A DNA stretch of 64,000 bases from assembly GCA_016719015.1 (NCBI GenBank), contig JADKAZ010000001.1:558001-622000 (forward strand), written 5' to 3'. The notes beneath the pieces were generated by a model that saw nothing but the letters and a program-made list of their open reading frames with translations, was not told where the DNA came from and searched no databases. The stretch is from Chitinophagaceae bacterium (GTDB taxonomy: Bacteria; Bacteroidota; Bacteroidia; Chitinophagales; Chitinophagaceae). The translations under genes and the position numbers were made by a program. This document shows, piece by piece, positions 8,356-19,175 of this stretch; the stretch's first letter is position 1; each line of letters opens with the position of its first letter.

Positions 8356-9959
8356 TAAAGAAAAAAGGAAATAATTGGTTGTTTGCAGCTGGACTTACCA
8401 TTCCTGTACTTGCTTTCTTTGCGGGGTATTTGTTTAATTATAACCGTGACTATATACCGACGGGATTGATAATGGAGGACAATGCCTTGTATCTTTCTTA
8501 TGCACGACAATATGCTGATGCAGATAAGCTGCATTTGTTTTATACCAATCCATTCAATGACTCTGGCAATTACTCACCTATTTACTTTCAAACACAAAGT
8601 ATCTTACTTGCACTCATGATGAAAACCGGAATTTCAGCGGGGTTCCTAATGATCATCTTTGTTATCTTGTTTTCATTACTATGCTTCCGTCTCATTATTG
8701 AAATTTATGATGTATTAGTGTCGGAAGGAAAATATCGTACCCTTGGCATAATACTTTTTGCATGGGGCGGTGGATTGCTTGCATTATCCGGTATCCCTGT
8801 TCATTTTATGCGGCCACCTGATGGGCAGGATTTATTTGATAGAATGTTTTTTCTTGACCCGGGCTGGGGTTGGTGGGGTTTGAATCTCGGCCGGTCTTTT
8901 TTTATTACTTGTGAAGCATTCTATCATTTCCTTTTTCTTCTTTCCATTTTAATGGTTTTAAAAAAGAAATGGAAAGCCGCCTTGTTAAGCATTTTTATTT
9001 TATCTATTTCACATCCGTTCACCGGTATTGAATTGTTAAGCATTCTTGGCGCATGGCTGTTTATTGAGAAACTGGTTGTAAAGAATAAAACCATTCCCTG
9101 GTATTTTGCAATTGGTTCGGGTCTTATCATGGTTTTCCACATCTTTTATTATTTGTATTACCTCAACCAGTTTCCTGATCATAAATCGGTGAGTGAACAA
9201 TTTTCTGTTAACTGGAGGCTTCGTTTCTTTAGTATGATTCCGGCCTATGCGATTGTGGCCCCGCTGGCTTTTCTAAGTATTTTCAAATTCAGCAAACCAA
9301 AACTATTCTTTCAAAACAGTCATAACCGATTTTTCTTATGTTGGTTAATTGTGGTGTTGCTATTAGTAAATCATGAATTGTTTATGAAACCACGGCAGCC
9401 CATTCACTTTACAAGAGGTTATGACTGGACCGGTTTCTTCCTTCTTGGCTTACCGGCTATACGCCCAATCTTTGATTATTTAAATAAAATAAAAAGAGGG
9501 AAGCTAATTCTTGGAATATTTGTATGCTTGTTTCTTTCTGATAATTTTCTTTGGATCACCAATTACATACGATTTACCGACAAGACAAAATCCGTAATGT
9601 ATATTTCGCCCGAACAAAAAGAAATTCTTGGTGTCATAAAAGATAAAGGAGACAATAAAACTCTTTTCATCAGTAGCGACTTTGACGTATCACTTCTAAG
9701 TGCTGTGTATAGTAAAGCATATCCCTGGATATCCAACCCTTACACTACTCCCTTCTATAAAGAAAAGAAAGAATCTTTTGACAACTTCATTACAAAAGGC
9801 AAAACGGATAGCAGTTGGGCTGGAAGAAAAATAATTTTCCTTTTCAACAAGAAAGATAGTTTGGAAAATGCGGCAGCGAATAGAAATAATAGTGCATTAC
9901 TGCTAAAAGAAACTTCAAACTATAAACTCTTTTCGACAGATTCGCTAATCAACCAATAG
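8352..9959 (+). CDS. Polytopic membrane protein of unknown function, GT-C-like
   Basis: A 535-residue protein with about ten to twelve hydrophobic segments and a soluble C-terminal stretch of about 120 residues. I do not recognise the family. The first outer loop has GLIMEDNALYLSYARQ, an acidic pair close to the membrane of the kind that supplies the catalytic base in GT-C glycosyltransferases. It overlaps the YfhO-like gene by an ATGA and is therefore probably co-translated with it. It is the last gene of the forward envelope cluster; its stop lies only two bases from the stop of the convergent hscA gene, with no hairpin between them. Confidence 0.75.
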   Translation: MIKKKGNNWLFAAGLTIPVLAFFAGYLFNYNRDYIPTGLIMEDNALYLSYARQYADADKLHLFYTNPFNDSGNYSPIYFQTQSILLALMMKTGISAGFLMIIFVILFSLLCFRLIIEIYDVLVSEGKYRTLGIILFAWGGGLLALSGIPVHFMRPPDGQDLFDRMFFLDPGWGWWGLNLGRSFFITCEAFYHFLFLLSILMVLKKKWKAALLSIFILSISHPFTGIELLSILGAWLFIEKLVVKNKTIPWYFAIGSGLIMVFHIFYYLYYLNQFPDHKSVSEQFSVNWRLRFFSMIPAYAIVAPLAFLSIFKFSKPKLFFQNSHNRFFLCWLIVVLLLVNHELFMKPRQPIHFTRGYDWTGFFLLGLPAIRPIFDYLNKIKRGKLILGIFVCLFLSDNFLWITNYIRFTDKTKSVMYISPEQKEILGVIKDKGDNKTLFISSDFDVSLLSAVYSKAYPWISNPYTTPFYKEKKESFDNFITKGKTDSSWAGRKIIFLFNKKDSLENAAANRNNSALLLKETSNYKLFSTDSLINQ

Positions 9960-9961
9960 CA

Positions 9962-11818
9962 TCAAATTTTTTTGCCTTTCATTGCGGTACTAATAGCTTC
10001 ATCCATCAATCGTTCTGCATAAGGCCTTGAAATTTCATTTAGCTTCTCGATATGTCCTTGGATTTCATCCTTATTCCCTTTATCCATCAATTCAGTCAGT
10101 TTATTTATAGCAGACATTGTTTCAGTCAATTCTTCTACAGTTAAAAAATTCTTATTCTTACTAATAAACTGAGAGGTTGTTTCAATTATTTGTTTTGCTT
10201 CTGTTTGTGCTTCCACTAGTGCCCTTGTTTGTATATCCTCTTTTGCATGTGTTATAGAATCCAACAACATTTTCTCTACTTCGTCATCCGTGAGGCCATA
10301 TTGAGGTTTCACTTCAATGCTTTGTTCAACACCACTACGAAGTTCTTTTGCTTTCACCACTAAAATACCGTCAGCATTTACCAAAAAAGAGACTTCAACT
10401 TTTGGCATACCTGAAGGCATACCGGGAATCCCAATAAGGCTGAACTCTGCCAACTTACGATTATCCTTTACTAAATCTCTTTCTCCCTGGTAAACTGAAA
10501 TTCGCATACTGCCCTGCCCATCTTTTTGTGTAGTATACTGACGACCCACTTTAGAAGGGATTTTGGAATTACGGGGAATCAAAACATCCATTAAACCGCC
10601 CATCGTTTCAATACCAAGTGAAAGGGGTGTAATATCCAGGAGCAAAAAATCTTTATTGTTCCCGGCTAATATATCAGCCTGCACGGCAGCTCCCAATGCC
10701 ACGACTTCATCCGGGTTCAACGAGTCATGCAATTTTTTATTAAACGATTCACTGACTGCTTTTTTAACAGCCGGCACTCTTGTGGAGCCCCCTACCATTA
10801 TTACTTCATCAATTTCGTCCTTATTCACACCTGCGTCCAATAAAGCATTTTTACAACACTGTATTGTTTTCTCTACAAATGGTTTTATTAATCGTTCAAA
10901 TTCAGACTTTGTCAACTGCATTTCATAATCAGCGATTTTACAGCTAAAAGAATCTTTATTGCTAAGGTGTTTTTTTGCTTCCTCTGCCTGTAAACGAAAC
11001 TCCTGCATCAGGCTTTTATTATTATTTAATTCCTCTTCTGTTAACCCCAGTTGATCCGTCCAGTAGGTTGAAATAACCCTGTCAAAATCATCACCGCCGA
11101 GGTATGTATCACCATTGGTTGACAATACTTCAAAAATGCCATTGCTGATGCGGAGAATAGAAATATCAAATGTGCCTCCTCCCAAATCATAAACAGCTAC
11201 GATTTTGGTTTCTTCTTTACTCATACCCATACCATAAGCAAGACTGGCTGCCGTTGGCTCATTCACTATTCTCAATACATCCAAACCGGCCAATTTCCCG
11301 GCATCTCTTGTCGCCTGTCGCTGTGCATCATTAAAATACGCAGGAACAGTGATTACTGCTTTTGTTACAGGGGTTTTCAAAATGTGCTCTGCCCTGGTTT
11401 TTAATTCTTTTAAGATAAAGGAGGATAATTCAACCGGTGAATAAAACTTATCGCCGGCCTGAATCTTTACAAGACTTTCAGTATTGTCATCAATAACTTT
11501 ATATGTAAAGAAAGAAGACTGATCTTTTACATCTCCATAAGATTTACCCATCAATCTTTTTACAGAGAAGATGGTATTATGTGGTTGTGCAATAAGAAAT
11601 TCTTTTGCCTTATCACCGACAGTAATGGCACCACGATTACCAAAATGTATGATAGATGGAACCAGCGCCGCACCATCATGCTCCTTTAGTACAACAGGTT
11701 TTTTTGTGTCAGGATGAATAATAGCTACCAGGCTGTTAGTGGTACCCAAATCAATTCCAACAATCATTTCGGGCTGTTGCAAACTTCCGGTTGCTATGTT
11801 GATGCCAATCTTCGCCAT
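9962..11818 (-). CDS. hscA: Hsp70 chaperone of the HscA type (Fe-S assembly)
   Basis: A 618-residue Hsp70. The nucleotide-binding domain carries the three phosphate and connect signatures: [15 protein letters not shown] near residue 20, [14 protein letters not shown] near 209, and [14 protein letters not shown] near 342, with [12 protein letters not shown]. The substrate domain begins after [16 protein letters not shown]. The extended N-terminus ([13 protein letters not shown]) before the first strand, and the absence of a long acidic/EEVD-like tail, match the HscA proteins of Bacteroidota rather than DnaK (usually longer). HscA helps transfer iron-sulfur clusters from IscU. No hscB or isc gene is visible beside it; the FkbM-like gene lies 10 bases upstream. 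Confidence 0.85.
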   Translation of the reverse strand: MAKIGINIATGSLQQPEMIVGIDLGTTNSLVAIIHPDTKKPVVLKEHDGAALVPSIIHFGNRGAITVGDKAKEFLIAQPHNTIFSVKRLMGKSYGDVKDQSSFFTYKVIDDNTESLVKIQAGDKFYSPVELSSFILKELKTRAEHILKTPVTKAVITVPAYFNDAQRQATRDAGKLAGLDVLRIVNEPTAASLAYGMGMSKEETKIVAVYDLGGGTFDISILRISNGIFEVLSTNGDTYLGGDDFDRVISTYWTDQLGLTEEELNNNKSLMQEFRLQAEEAKKHLSNKDSFSCKIADYEMQLTKSEFERLIKPFVEKTIQCCKNALLDAGVNKDEIDEVIMVGGSTRVPAVKKAVSESFNKKLHDSLNPDEVVALGAAVQADILAGNNKDFLLLDITPLSLGIETMGGLMDVLIPRNSKIPSKVGRQYTTQKDGQGSMRISVYQGERDLVKDNRKLAEFSLIGIPGMPSGMPKVEVSFLVNADGILVVKAKELRSGVEQSIEVKPQYGLTDDEVEKMLLDSITHAKEDIQTRALVEAQTEAKQIIETTSQFISKNKNFLTVEELTETMSAINKLTELMDKGNKDEIQGHIEKLNEISRPYAERLMDEAISTAMKGKKI

Positions 11819-11828
11819 TTATGTCTTA

Positions 11829-12662
11829 TTATATAGATTTAAATTTATGATTCGAAAAAAAGGATTCAGGGTAAAAAGATTTTTTGGTTTCAGAGTTATT
11901 TAATACCAGTTCCGCTGTCGTTTCGGGGATATTGCCGGCGTCTCTCCTTACAAAAAACAAGTTATATCCTTGTTTGTTGGCACCGGCTAGCTTATAACCT
12001 TTTTTAACTCCCAGTTTGCGTAAAGCTTCCACAGAAGCACCGTTAAACATTTCATCAACAGTATGGTGGTTAGCAGTTCCATACGGGACTGTAATACTTT
12101 TATTACCAAACTCCACTTTAGCTTCAATAATTACTATCTGGGGTTGTATTACATCTATTGCATCCCAAATCCAGTAATCATTTCCATCAATATCAATTGA
12201 CAACATCCCGATTTTACCATTCATTCCTGTCTCCCGGATTAAGTTATTGACATTATCTTTTGTAACCGTTGCGGGTAAGAACTTTAAAAATAATCCTTTC
12301 CGGGTTTTCCATTTGTAAAAATGACGGCCTACTTCAAGCTGTTGCTGATTTTGATCAATAAAAACTCCTTCCCATCCGTAATGAACTACCAGTGTAGAAA
12401 AATTCCCTTTTATACAATCCCCTGCTCCGATATCAACAAAGGTTTTGGGAAAGTCCTGCAACTGGCTCAGCAGGTATAAAAGAATTCCATCCTCCCCATG
12501 ATAAGTAAATACGTTGTATGATGCATCAGAAAGCACTGGTAAAGGGCTTTGGTTCAATCGGGTTAACCAATCTTCCAGTTCTTCTTTCCGGGCAGAAGAT
12601 TTCAGTCGCCTGAAAATAAACGACCCAAAATGTTTTTTCACCCACCGTTTTACTGATTGCAT
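11829..12662 (-). CDS. FkbM-like SAM-dependent methyltransferase
   Basis: About 277 residues from ATG 12662 (an in-frame TTG at 12671 would add three). A SAM motif I, KTFVDIGAGDCIKGN, follows an FTYHGEDGILLYLL segment, then the second-strand acid in FIDQNQQQLE and MLSIDIDGNDYWIWDAI, which corresponds to the family's motif for the acceptor-side acid. The end, KGYKLAGANKQGYNLFFVR, is usual for FkbM-type O-methyltransferases. The substrate is unknown. It reads toward hscA with a 10-base gap, so the two probably share a transcript although no functional link is obvious. Confidence 0.75.
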   Translation of the reverse strand: MQSVKRWVKKHFGSFIFRRLKSSARKEELEDWLTRLNQSPLPVLSDASYNVFTYHGEDGILLYLLSQLQDFPKTFVDIGAGDCIKGNFSTLVVHYGWEGVFIDQNQQQLEVGRHFYKWKTRKGLFLKFLPATVTKDNVNNLIRETGMNGKIGMLSIDIDGNDYWIWDAIDVIQPQIVIIEAKVEFGNKSITVPYGTANHHTVDEMFNGASVEALRKLGVKKGYKLAGANKQGYNLFFVRRDAGNIPETTAELVLNNSETKKSFYPESFFSNHKFKSI

Positions 12663-12695
12663 AAGTGGCAAAAATCGCTTATCTATATCGTAAAA

Positions 12696-12721
12696 AAAAG
12701 TCCTGCGTGGGCAGGACTTTT
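12696..12721 (-). terminator. Rho-independent terminator of the porU2 gene
   Basis: Perfect inverted repeat AAAAGTCCTGC / GCAGGACTTTT with a four-base loop. On the minus strand it is followed by a run of eight T, 20 bases after the PorU2 stop codon. Confidence 0.85.
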
Positions 12722-12741
12722 CGTATTCAGGAATATTTTAT

Positions 12742-15700
12742 CTATCGCATCAGGTACATTTTTCCATACCCTTTATTAAAGAACTTGTCGGTTTTATCAT
12801 CCGGGCCTTTATACTTGTCCAGGGCTTTACCATTAAGATTAGTCACCACACGATACAAGTAAACACCATTGGCTAACTTTTGACCGAACTGATCGGTTCC
12901 GTCCCATTTAAACTCCGTGATATTACGTCCTATATGCAATGGCCCCAATTCATCCTTAGTGATCTCACGGACAATCTTACCGGTAATCGTCATGACTTCT
13001 ATCTTAATATTCTGGGGCACTTCACTTCCGGTTACCGTAAATACAAAGGCAGTCGATGTGGTGAATGGATTTGGATAGTTAAGCATGTTTGAAATCATCG
13101 GCTTATTGATAACTTCAAAAAGCACCCTGTATTCAATATTATTTCCATTACCCACAGTATTATTGCTTCTGTCTTTACCAGTAACTATCATTTCATATTC
13201 CCCATCTTCCGGGAAGTAAGGTTTGAAGTTAATAGTAGCAGTATTGTCAGAATTTGGAGCATGCCCTGCGGGGTTAAATTGTAATGTATCGTTATTAAAA
13301 AAATACCTGCGGAGGCTTCCGTTCGGATAACGAATATTCAATGTAAGCAAAGAGGTGTCATCTAAAATCATCCATTTAGCCTCATCCTTCAGCTTAATAA
13401 GAATATCTGGTTTAGATGAAACAATATCCCTGTTAAGAATATGCACTCCATCGAAAGTTACATCCAGTAAAGGATTCAGGCTATCCGGCTTTACATACAA
13501 GCTCCGGTAAGCAAAATTGTTGAAATGATACTGTTCCAACTGGTCATCATCAGGGTTTGCTTCCAGGTACACCGTATTGGCACCGGGAATAGTGCCTGTA
13601 TTAACCAATGCCCCCAGTTGCAGGGTATCATTTACTAATAAAGGTCTGCGTCTTGGTATTGGAATAATATGTGGCACATTATTTCTGTCCGTAATAACCA
13701 TTTTGACTTTCAGGCTATCAAACGCAACATCACTTATATTTTTGAAAGCGACCTTATAGTCGAGTGGTTCACCTACTTCCAATGTATCTTTTACTTTCAG
13801 GTAAATATTCGGGGCTATTGCACCTTCCGGAACAGGTGTATACGTTATCCTCCAGTAACGAAGCTGGTAAGGTGTGTGATTTATGGAATCGGTAGTCTTC
13901 ATTTGAAGTTTTACATAAGGATAAACTCCTGCATTAATAGAAGACACATCAAAATTTTGCTGAGCAGTTGTGATACCAGTAAATAAAACATCCTCCGTAC
14001 CATTATTCTGAATACCTATCACATTTACAGTGGCGATATCACCAGTTACATCACCAGCTCCTCTCCATTTCAATTGCTTCCATTGTCTCGCAGGTCCAAA
14101 CAGAGGTGAGGTAACATATCCAACTGTATCAGTAGTTGGGCAATCCACTGATAATGTTGGGTTATCAAACATTCCTTCTCCCATAATCCATTTTGGCGTG
14201 AATGAAGCATCTCCCTTTTTATATACAAGTGCAAAAGGTCTTGTTCTGTAAAAAGAATCCATGGCAGATAACCCATTATTCTTTAACAAGTGATACAATG
14301 AATTACCCGGCCCGTAATATGTAGTATCATTTTTCCATACATCAACAAAGGCTTCAGGGAAACCATAGATAGAGTTAAGAGAGAAATTACGAACTGCCAC
14401 ATAATGTCCAGTTGGTATAATATTATTCAAAAAATTCATAATTTTTCTCCTGCCTGCTGTGTCGGTGTACCTGTATTCAAAAGTAAAGGGCCTTACATCA
14501 CCGCGACAAGTGTTAGCGGTACTTTCATATAACCCCAGACCAAGGCTGATGGGATAGTTATCTCCTTGTAGTGTTTGATTTTGCCAAGGCTTAAATGAAA
14601 TCGGATCAAAAACATTAATTACGAGTGACGAATACCAGCAACATAAACGAATAGATGCAATTCCGTTTACGGCAATAGATAATGCTCCTTCCTGTACTGC
14701 ACCGCTGGTAATCCATGTACCTTGTCTGACAAATAGGTTATTTGTTACCTGCCCATATTTTAATGAGCGGCTGGCCGAATCAAGTATTACCCTTTCATAT
14801 GTTGATTTTGTCTGCTGATAAAAATGGGATTGGTTAAAACCATAGTCACTTGCATTGGGCCCAGCAGGATTCAGGTACACAAATGAGGATTTATTCCAAA
14901 CAGGCTGACCGCTGGAAGGCACCGGTGCTACTCTCCAATAATAAACAGTGCTGTCGGTGAATGTAATACCCGGAGCAAACTCCAATAAACCTCCGGAAGA
15001 ATTTATTGTACGGATAACTTTAGCCGGAGAATTAAAAAATTCTGTTGTATCCATTTCCATAGTGTACTGTTTCATCCCGGTAAAAGGATTAGCAGTGGAG
15101 GCCATTAACTTAATATCCTGCCTGTTTACAATTGCGAATGTGTAAGGGTAAACTGGTCTTGCTTCATCTTCGTAAACAAAAACATCCTTAGTGATACAAT
15201 TATTGCTTTCATATAGTTCGTCCACCACATTATCAGCATCAATGCAAATAGAGATTTTATTTAATCCCTTGTCTCTTGTGGGTACTATATCAATTGTATA
15301 AGAGAGTGAGTCTATATAACGTATACCGGGAATTGTATCCCTTCGAATAACTTCTGTAGTCAGGTTTGGATAAGTTCTTTTTACTTCCACAACAATATTT
15401 CTGTTAATAGCCTTTCCAATATTCATGAACTTGGCATCCACTTTAAAATTTGTTTCTGCTACAGAAATAAACGAAGGGCTAACTTTTACCAACGGGTCTT
15501 CAATCACATAGTCGGGCTTGTTGGTCGAGCCATCTAACTTAATGGAAGGGTCTCCATGAATAGTTGTTTGTTCGCAATGGAATCTCGCATAATAATCATT
15601 TTGTGTTGTAAGGTTGAAGACCTGTGAAAAGGATTCAATTAATATTTCGCCAATTGATTTTCCATACTTTGAAACTGAGGCAGCATTATAAGTCCTGGTA

Positions 15701-17859
15701 TTAAGAATATCAAGGTAGTGTACAATACCAAAATGGGTGCTTGCAATAAAGGCTATTGAGCCCCTTTGGTCTGCTAACACAAATTTTTCAGACAATGTCT
15801 CTTTTGTTATAAAACGAAGGGTATTATAATTGAAAAAATTACCGGCATTACAACCCATCACTATTGTAACCGGGTACTTACCACCATTATTGTACTGATC
15901 CGGATTATCGAGATTGAATTCTAATGTGGTGGCAGAAGAGTGACCGAAATAAGTCATTAAGCCAATACCTTCCTGAAACAGGTTTTGCAACCTCGTACTA
16001 CTAGCCTGTTCTACCGGAGCTGCAGAAACTTTACTGAAGGTATTCACATTTGCTCCATATAATGTATCAGAAATAATTTGTGTATACCTGTTCATGTCAT
16101 TTGTCAGGATAGCCCCAAGGCTTTCTTCACTTGCACCAATTACATGGACTACATTTTTAAGCCATGCCCTGTCGCTGATGAAAGGCGATGATAACTGCTG
16201 TGCCTGTTCATACTGAATTACTTTCGTCAGATATATTGCAACTTCTGCTGGTGTTATAGCAGATATACGGCCAATAGGCACTTTTGGTATTTGATCAGGG
16301 CCCGGGTCTGCTGCCAAGAGTTGATCTGATCCCGGCCAACCAAAAGTCGGAACAAAAGCAAGCTTTTCAACATCAGGATAACTTTCAAAGGCTCTGTATT
16401 GAGGATAGCTTAATCCTTTTCCAATCAGCAGCACATTACTGATCGGAACAGAATATGTATTCCTGGCCCATCGGATAAAATTGCGAAGTCCCAGAGGATT
16501 TTTTTTAATTCCAAATGCAAACTGGTCTATCAGTTCATCTGACATATAAATTTGTGCTGTATGGCTTCCTCCTGCTGCTGACCTGCGGTAATTCTTATAA
16601 TCATTTACAGGATTACTGCCCGCTGCTCCCGCCGTCATCGCAGGGTGACTGATAATCAAATAATCTCCCTGGTTTGCTGGCAAGGCATAATTTATAAAGT
16701 TCCGTTGCTGAAATGTAGTTACAGCAAGCGGAACGGATGCATGTTGTGATACAAGGAGTAACTTTCTTTGTGTAGCTGAAGGTTCCAACACTACTTTAAC
16801 CAACAAGGGGTTTGTAATATCACAAACATATCTTTTTCCATTTGCAAAATCATATAAAACCGGGTTGACACCGTTATGATTAAAGCCACTTATTTCCAGA
16901 TAATTACCAGTAGCATTTGCAGGTAAAGTAAATTCAAACTTATCAGCACCACCAAAATTAAATACCCTGGCATACACTAATTCAGTTTGTGCTATTACCA
17001 TTCTATCAGAGGGTGAGGTAAGGCATCTGTTAGTAGCTTCAATATTTACATTCCCTGTATTGACAACGGCTTGACTAATGGGAACTTCTGCTTTTATATA
17101 ATCAAAGAAATCCAGGTTAATGTTACTGACGATATTGCCATTGGCCTTAATTTCCAGCGTTCTTGGATTTAGGGCATTCCCGGTTGCATTTATCTTCAAA
17201 ACAGGATTGGGAGCCCCGGCACCAGTATAAGGGTTAAGATTTAAGTAGGGAATTATCCTTACGGCATTTGTGCCAATGTCCGACGAAGTCCATCCTTCGC
17301 CCTGGTCGTAAGCTGAGGAATAAACATATTCGCCAACAACTGCTGCATAACCAGCATTTAATTTTTCTTTATAATACAAACCTTCAGTATGAATAAAATA
17401 AGGTTCAACCGGAATAGCCGTTGGCAAACTATTAGCGGTTGGAACAAACCTGGCATTACCCCCGGATGGATTTACTGTAAGAAAAAAGGCAACAGTATCC
17501 GTCTCAAGACTCCACTTTTTATTTAATTGAAAATCTAAATTTTTGTATAGAACGCTGTCAGGTTTGCCATCATTCATTTCTCCCCAAAACTCAATATAAT
17601 CGGCACCACCGAGCGGCCCTGCCAGAGTTGAAGTATACAATGGAATTTCTTTCCCATTCCTCCATAATTGAAACTGCTCGGCAGGTGTACTACCAATCCC
17701 GATAGAGGTAAGGGTAGACTGGCTGATCCTGTATAAGCCGGTAGTGGCTACTTTAAATTTGTAGTAAGTGCGGCTGTAATTAATCCATTCGTTATTATAA
17801 ACCTGCGACTGTGCCAGCAAGCTTACAAAGAACAACAACGGAAGTAAAAATTTTTTCAT
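12742..17859 (-). CDS. porU2: C25-family peptidase, PorU2-type sortase linked to type IX secretion
   Basis: A 1705-residue secreted or outer-membrane protein with a Sec signal peptide (MKKFLLPLLFFVSLLAQSQ). The gingipain-like C25 domain spans roughly residues 400-770; its catalytic pair is visible as His640 in MTYFGHSS and Cys670 in VMGCNAGNFF. Beta-sandwich-rich segments follow, and the C-terminus carries a FlgD/T9SS sorting-domain-like module (NYPNPFTTSTAF, KWDGTDQFGQ, GVYLYRVV). PorU itself cleaves C-terminal signals of type IX cargo and attaches the proteins to the surface; PorU2 is a longer relative whose cargo is not established. It lies 29 bases downstream of the PorV-like gene, with a strong terminator after it. 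Confidence 0.85.
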   Translation of the reverse strand: MKKFLLPLLFFVSLLAQSQVYNNEWINYSRTYYKFKVATTGLYRISQSTLTSIGIGSTPAEQFQLWRNGKEIPLYTSTLAGPLGGADYIEFWGEMNDGKPDSVLYKNLDFQLNKKWSLETDTVAFFLTVNPSGGNARFVPTANSLPTAIPVEPYFIHTEGLYYKEKLNAGYAAVVGEYVYSSAYDQGEGWTSSDIGTNAVRIIPYLNLNPYTGAGAPNPVLKINATGNALNPRTLEIKANGNIVSNINLDFFDYIKAEVPISQAVVNTGNVNIEATNRCLTSPSDRMVIAQTELVYARVFNFGGADKFEFTLPANATGNYLEISGFNHNGVNPVLYDFANGKRYVCDITNPLLVKVVLEPSATQRKLLLVSQHASVPLAVTTFQQRNFINYALPANQGDYLIISHPAMTAGAAGSNPVNDYKNYRRSAAGGSHTAQIYMSDELIDQFAFGIKKNPLGLRNFIRWARNTYSVPISNVLLIGKGLSYPQYRAFESYPDVEKLAFVPTFGWPGSDQLLAADPGPDQIPKVPIGRISAITPAEVAIYLTKVIQYEQAQQLSSPFISDRAWLKNVVHVIGASEESLGAILTNDMNRYTQIISDTLYGANVNTFSKVSAAPVEQASSTRLQNLFQEGIGLMTYFGHSSATTLEFNLDNPDQYNNGGKYPVTIVMGCNAGNFFNYNTLRFITKETLSEKFVLADQRGSIAFIASTHFGIVHYLDILNTRTYNAASVSKYGKSIGEILIESFSQVFNLTTQNDYYARFHCEQTTIHGDPSIKLDGSTNKPDYVIEDPLVKVSPSFISVAETNFKVDAKFMNIGKAINRNIVVEVKRTYPNLTTEVIRRDTIPGIRYIDSLSYTIDIVPTRDKGLNKISICIDADNVVDELYESNNCITKDVFVYEDEARPVYPYTFAIVNRQDIKLMASTANPFTGMKQYTMEMDTTEFFNSPAKVIRTINSSGGLLEFAPGITFTDSTVYYWRVAPVPSSGQPVWNKSSFVYLNPAGPNASDYGFNQSHFYQQTKSTYERVILDSASRSLKYGQVTNNLFVRQGTWITSGAVQEGALSIAVNGIASIRLCCWYSSLVINVFDPISFKPWQNQTLQGDNYPISLGLGLYESTANTCRGDVRPFTFEYRYTDTAGRRKIMNFLNNIIPTGHYVAVRNFSLNSIYGFPEAFVDVWKNDTTYYGPGNSLYHLLKNNGLSAMDSFYRTRPFALVYKKGDASFTPKWIMGEGMFDNPTLSVDCPTTDTVGYVTSPLFGPARQWKQLKWRGAGDVTGDIATVNVIGIQNNGTEDVLFTGITTAQQNFDVSSINAGVYPYVKLQMKTTDSINHTPYQLRYWRITYTPVPEGAIAPNIYLKVKDTLEVGEPLDYKVAFKNISDVAFDSLKVKMVITDRNNVPHIIPIPRRRPLLVNDTLQLGALVNTGTIPGANTVYLEANPDDDQLEQYHFNNFAYRSLYVKPDSLNPLLDVTFDGVHILNRDIVSSKPDILIKLKDEAKWMILDDTSLLTLNIRYPNGSLRRYFFNNDTLQFNPAGHAPNSDNTATINFKPYFPEDGEYEMIVTGKDRSNNTVGNGNNIEYRVLFEVINKPMISNMLNYPNPFTTSTAFVFTVTGSEVPQNIKIEVMTITGKIVREITKDELGPLHIGRNITEFKWDGTDQFGQKLANGVYLYRVVTNLNGKALDKYKGPDDKTDKFFNKGYGKMYLMR

Positions 17860-17888
17860 GAATCAAAGTTTATGGAGTACAGGTACGG

Positions 17889-18998
17889 TTATTTATCTTT
17901 TTTATTACCAACTAAGTTTAATCGCAGAGAAAAAACATGGGTAAATAATGGATTTGATTGGTTGGCCAGGTTCGTAAAAGCATAATCAACGGTCACATTG
18001 GAAATCTTAAACCCGGCTCCGGCACTCGGCTGATAAATCCAAACTTTCTTCTGGTTCACCGTATCGCCGTCTGATAAAGCCTGTTGAAAATTGTTAATAC
18101 CACCACGGAGAAAAAATACATTGTTTACATTCAACTCAAGCCCAAGTTTTGGATCAACACTTACCGGGTCAGAACTGATTACTGTGTTTCGTTGGCCGTC
18201 AAATGTTACATCAAAATTCGCTTCCGCAAGCAAGCTGGATTTTTTTCCTATCTTAAACTCATGGCCAACACCTAAGACCAGCCGGGGTGCGGTGAGCTCG
18301 GTTGACTTAACAGGAATTTCATTATTAGTAAGGTATAAAACTTCTTTTTCCCTTTCTGTAAATGTAAAAGACCAGGCGTTAAAAGTGCTGGTAATATCAC
18401 GGGCCGCTACACCGAATCGCCATTGGTTGCGTAATATTTGTAATCCAGCATCCAGTCCAAAGCCCCATGCTTTGGCAAACTTGCCAACACTACGGTGTAT
18501 GACTTTTGCATTTACTCCGAAATGCACATTCTTATTTTCTGTTTCCTTAAGCTTTTGTGCGAATGAAAAAATGAACGCATAATCTGCAGATGAAAAAGCC
18601 TGTATATTATTATAATTAAGAGAACCATCTGGCTCCACGAGAAACAACGTATTCATGATATCATCAACGGCAAAACGCAGTCCGGTGATTCCGATAGTTC
18701 GGTTTTTATTTGCAGTAGGTAATGCCAACCCTACATAGTCATACTTACCGATTCCGGCAAAATATTCAGCATGCATCAGGTTTAACTGCGGATAATCTGT
18801 AACGCCAACAAGTCCCGCTGGGTTCCAGTATCCCGCTGTGCCATCATTTACAGATGCCACCTGGGCACTGCCCATGGCAAGTCCCCTGGCTCCTGCACCA
18901 ATGTTTAAAAACTCATTGGAATACTTTCGGAATTGTGCGGTGGCGGAAAAGAAAAAAAGAGTCGTGAATAGGGTGAGGTATAAGCGGTTCGTTTTCAT
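17889..18998 (-). CDS. porV2: PorV/PorQ-family outer-membrane protein (PorV2)
   Basis: A 369-residue outer-membrane beta-barrel with a signal peptide ending at FFFSATAQ. The conserved N-terminal block NIGAGARGLAMGSAQVASVNDGTAGYWNPAGL is diagnostic of the PorV/PorQ (UPF0164) family, and alternating strands continue to the end, which closes with the barrel-like FTHVFSLRLNLV. In type IX secretion PorV shuttles cargo to the PorU sortase. Pairing with the PorU2-type gene directly downstream on the same strand supports a dedicated PorV2-PorU2 module. The upstream 200 bases hold no clear promoter box on this strand. Confidence 0.85.
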   Translation of the reverse strand: MKTNRLYLTLFTTLFFFSATAQFRKYSNEFLNIGAGARGLAMGSAQVASVNDGTAGYWNPAGLVGVTDYPQLNLMHAEYFAGIGKYDYVGLALPTANKNRTIGITGLRFAVDDIMNTLFLVEPDGSLNYNNIQAFSSADYAFIFSFAQKLKETENKNVHFGVNAKVIHRSVGKFAKAWGFGLDAGLQILRNQWRFGVAARDITSTFNAWSFTFTEREKEVLYLTNNEIPVKSTELTAPRLVLGVGHEFKIGKKSSLLAEANFDVTFDGQRNTVISSDPVSVDPKLGLELNVNNVFFLRGGINNFQQALSDGDTVNQKKVWIYQPSAGAGFKISNVTVDYAFTNLANQSNPLFTHVFSLRLNLVGNKKDK

Positions 18999-19175
18999 TC
19001 ATTGAATTTTCTAATAAGCAATAGATTAAATTATGCTTTCAATAGGTACGGTTGATTGGTAAAATTAGTCTTTAGGCCTGTAAAATCATAGGTTTGTGGA
19101 GCAAAAAGACTAATTGTTGAAAACGAATTGGTTAGAAAAATATTGCCCCTGAGGCCAGCCAACCTTATTCTGCCT

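Noticed and set aside
12742..17859. Several forward-strand frames of 60-105 codons inside porU2
   Set aside because: They are in other frames of a long, well-supported gene and show no domain.
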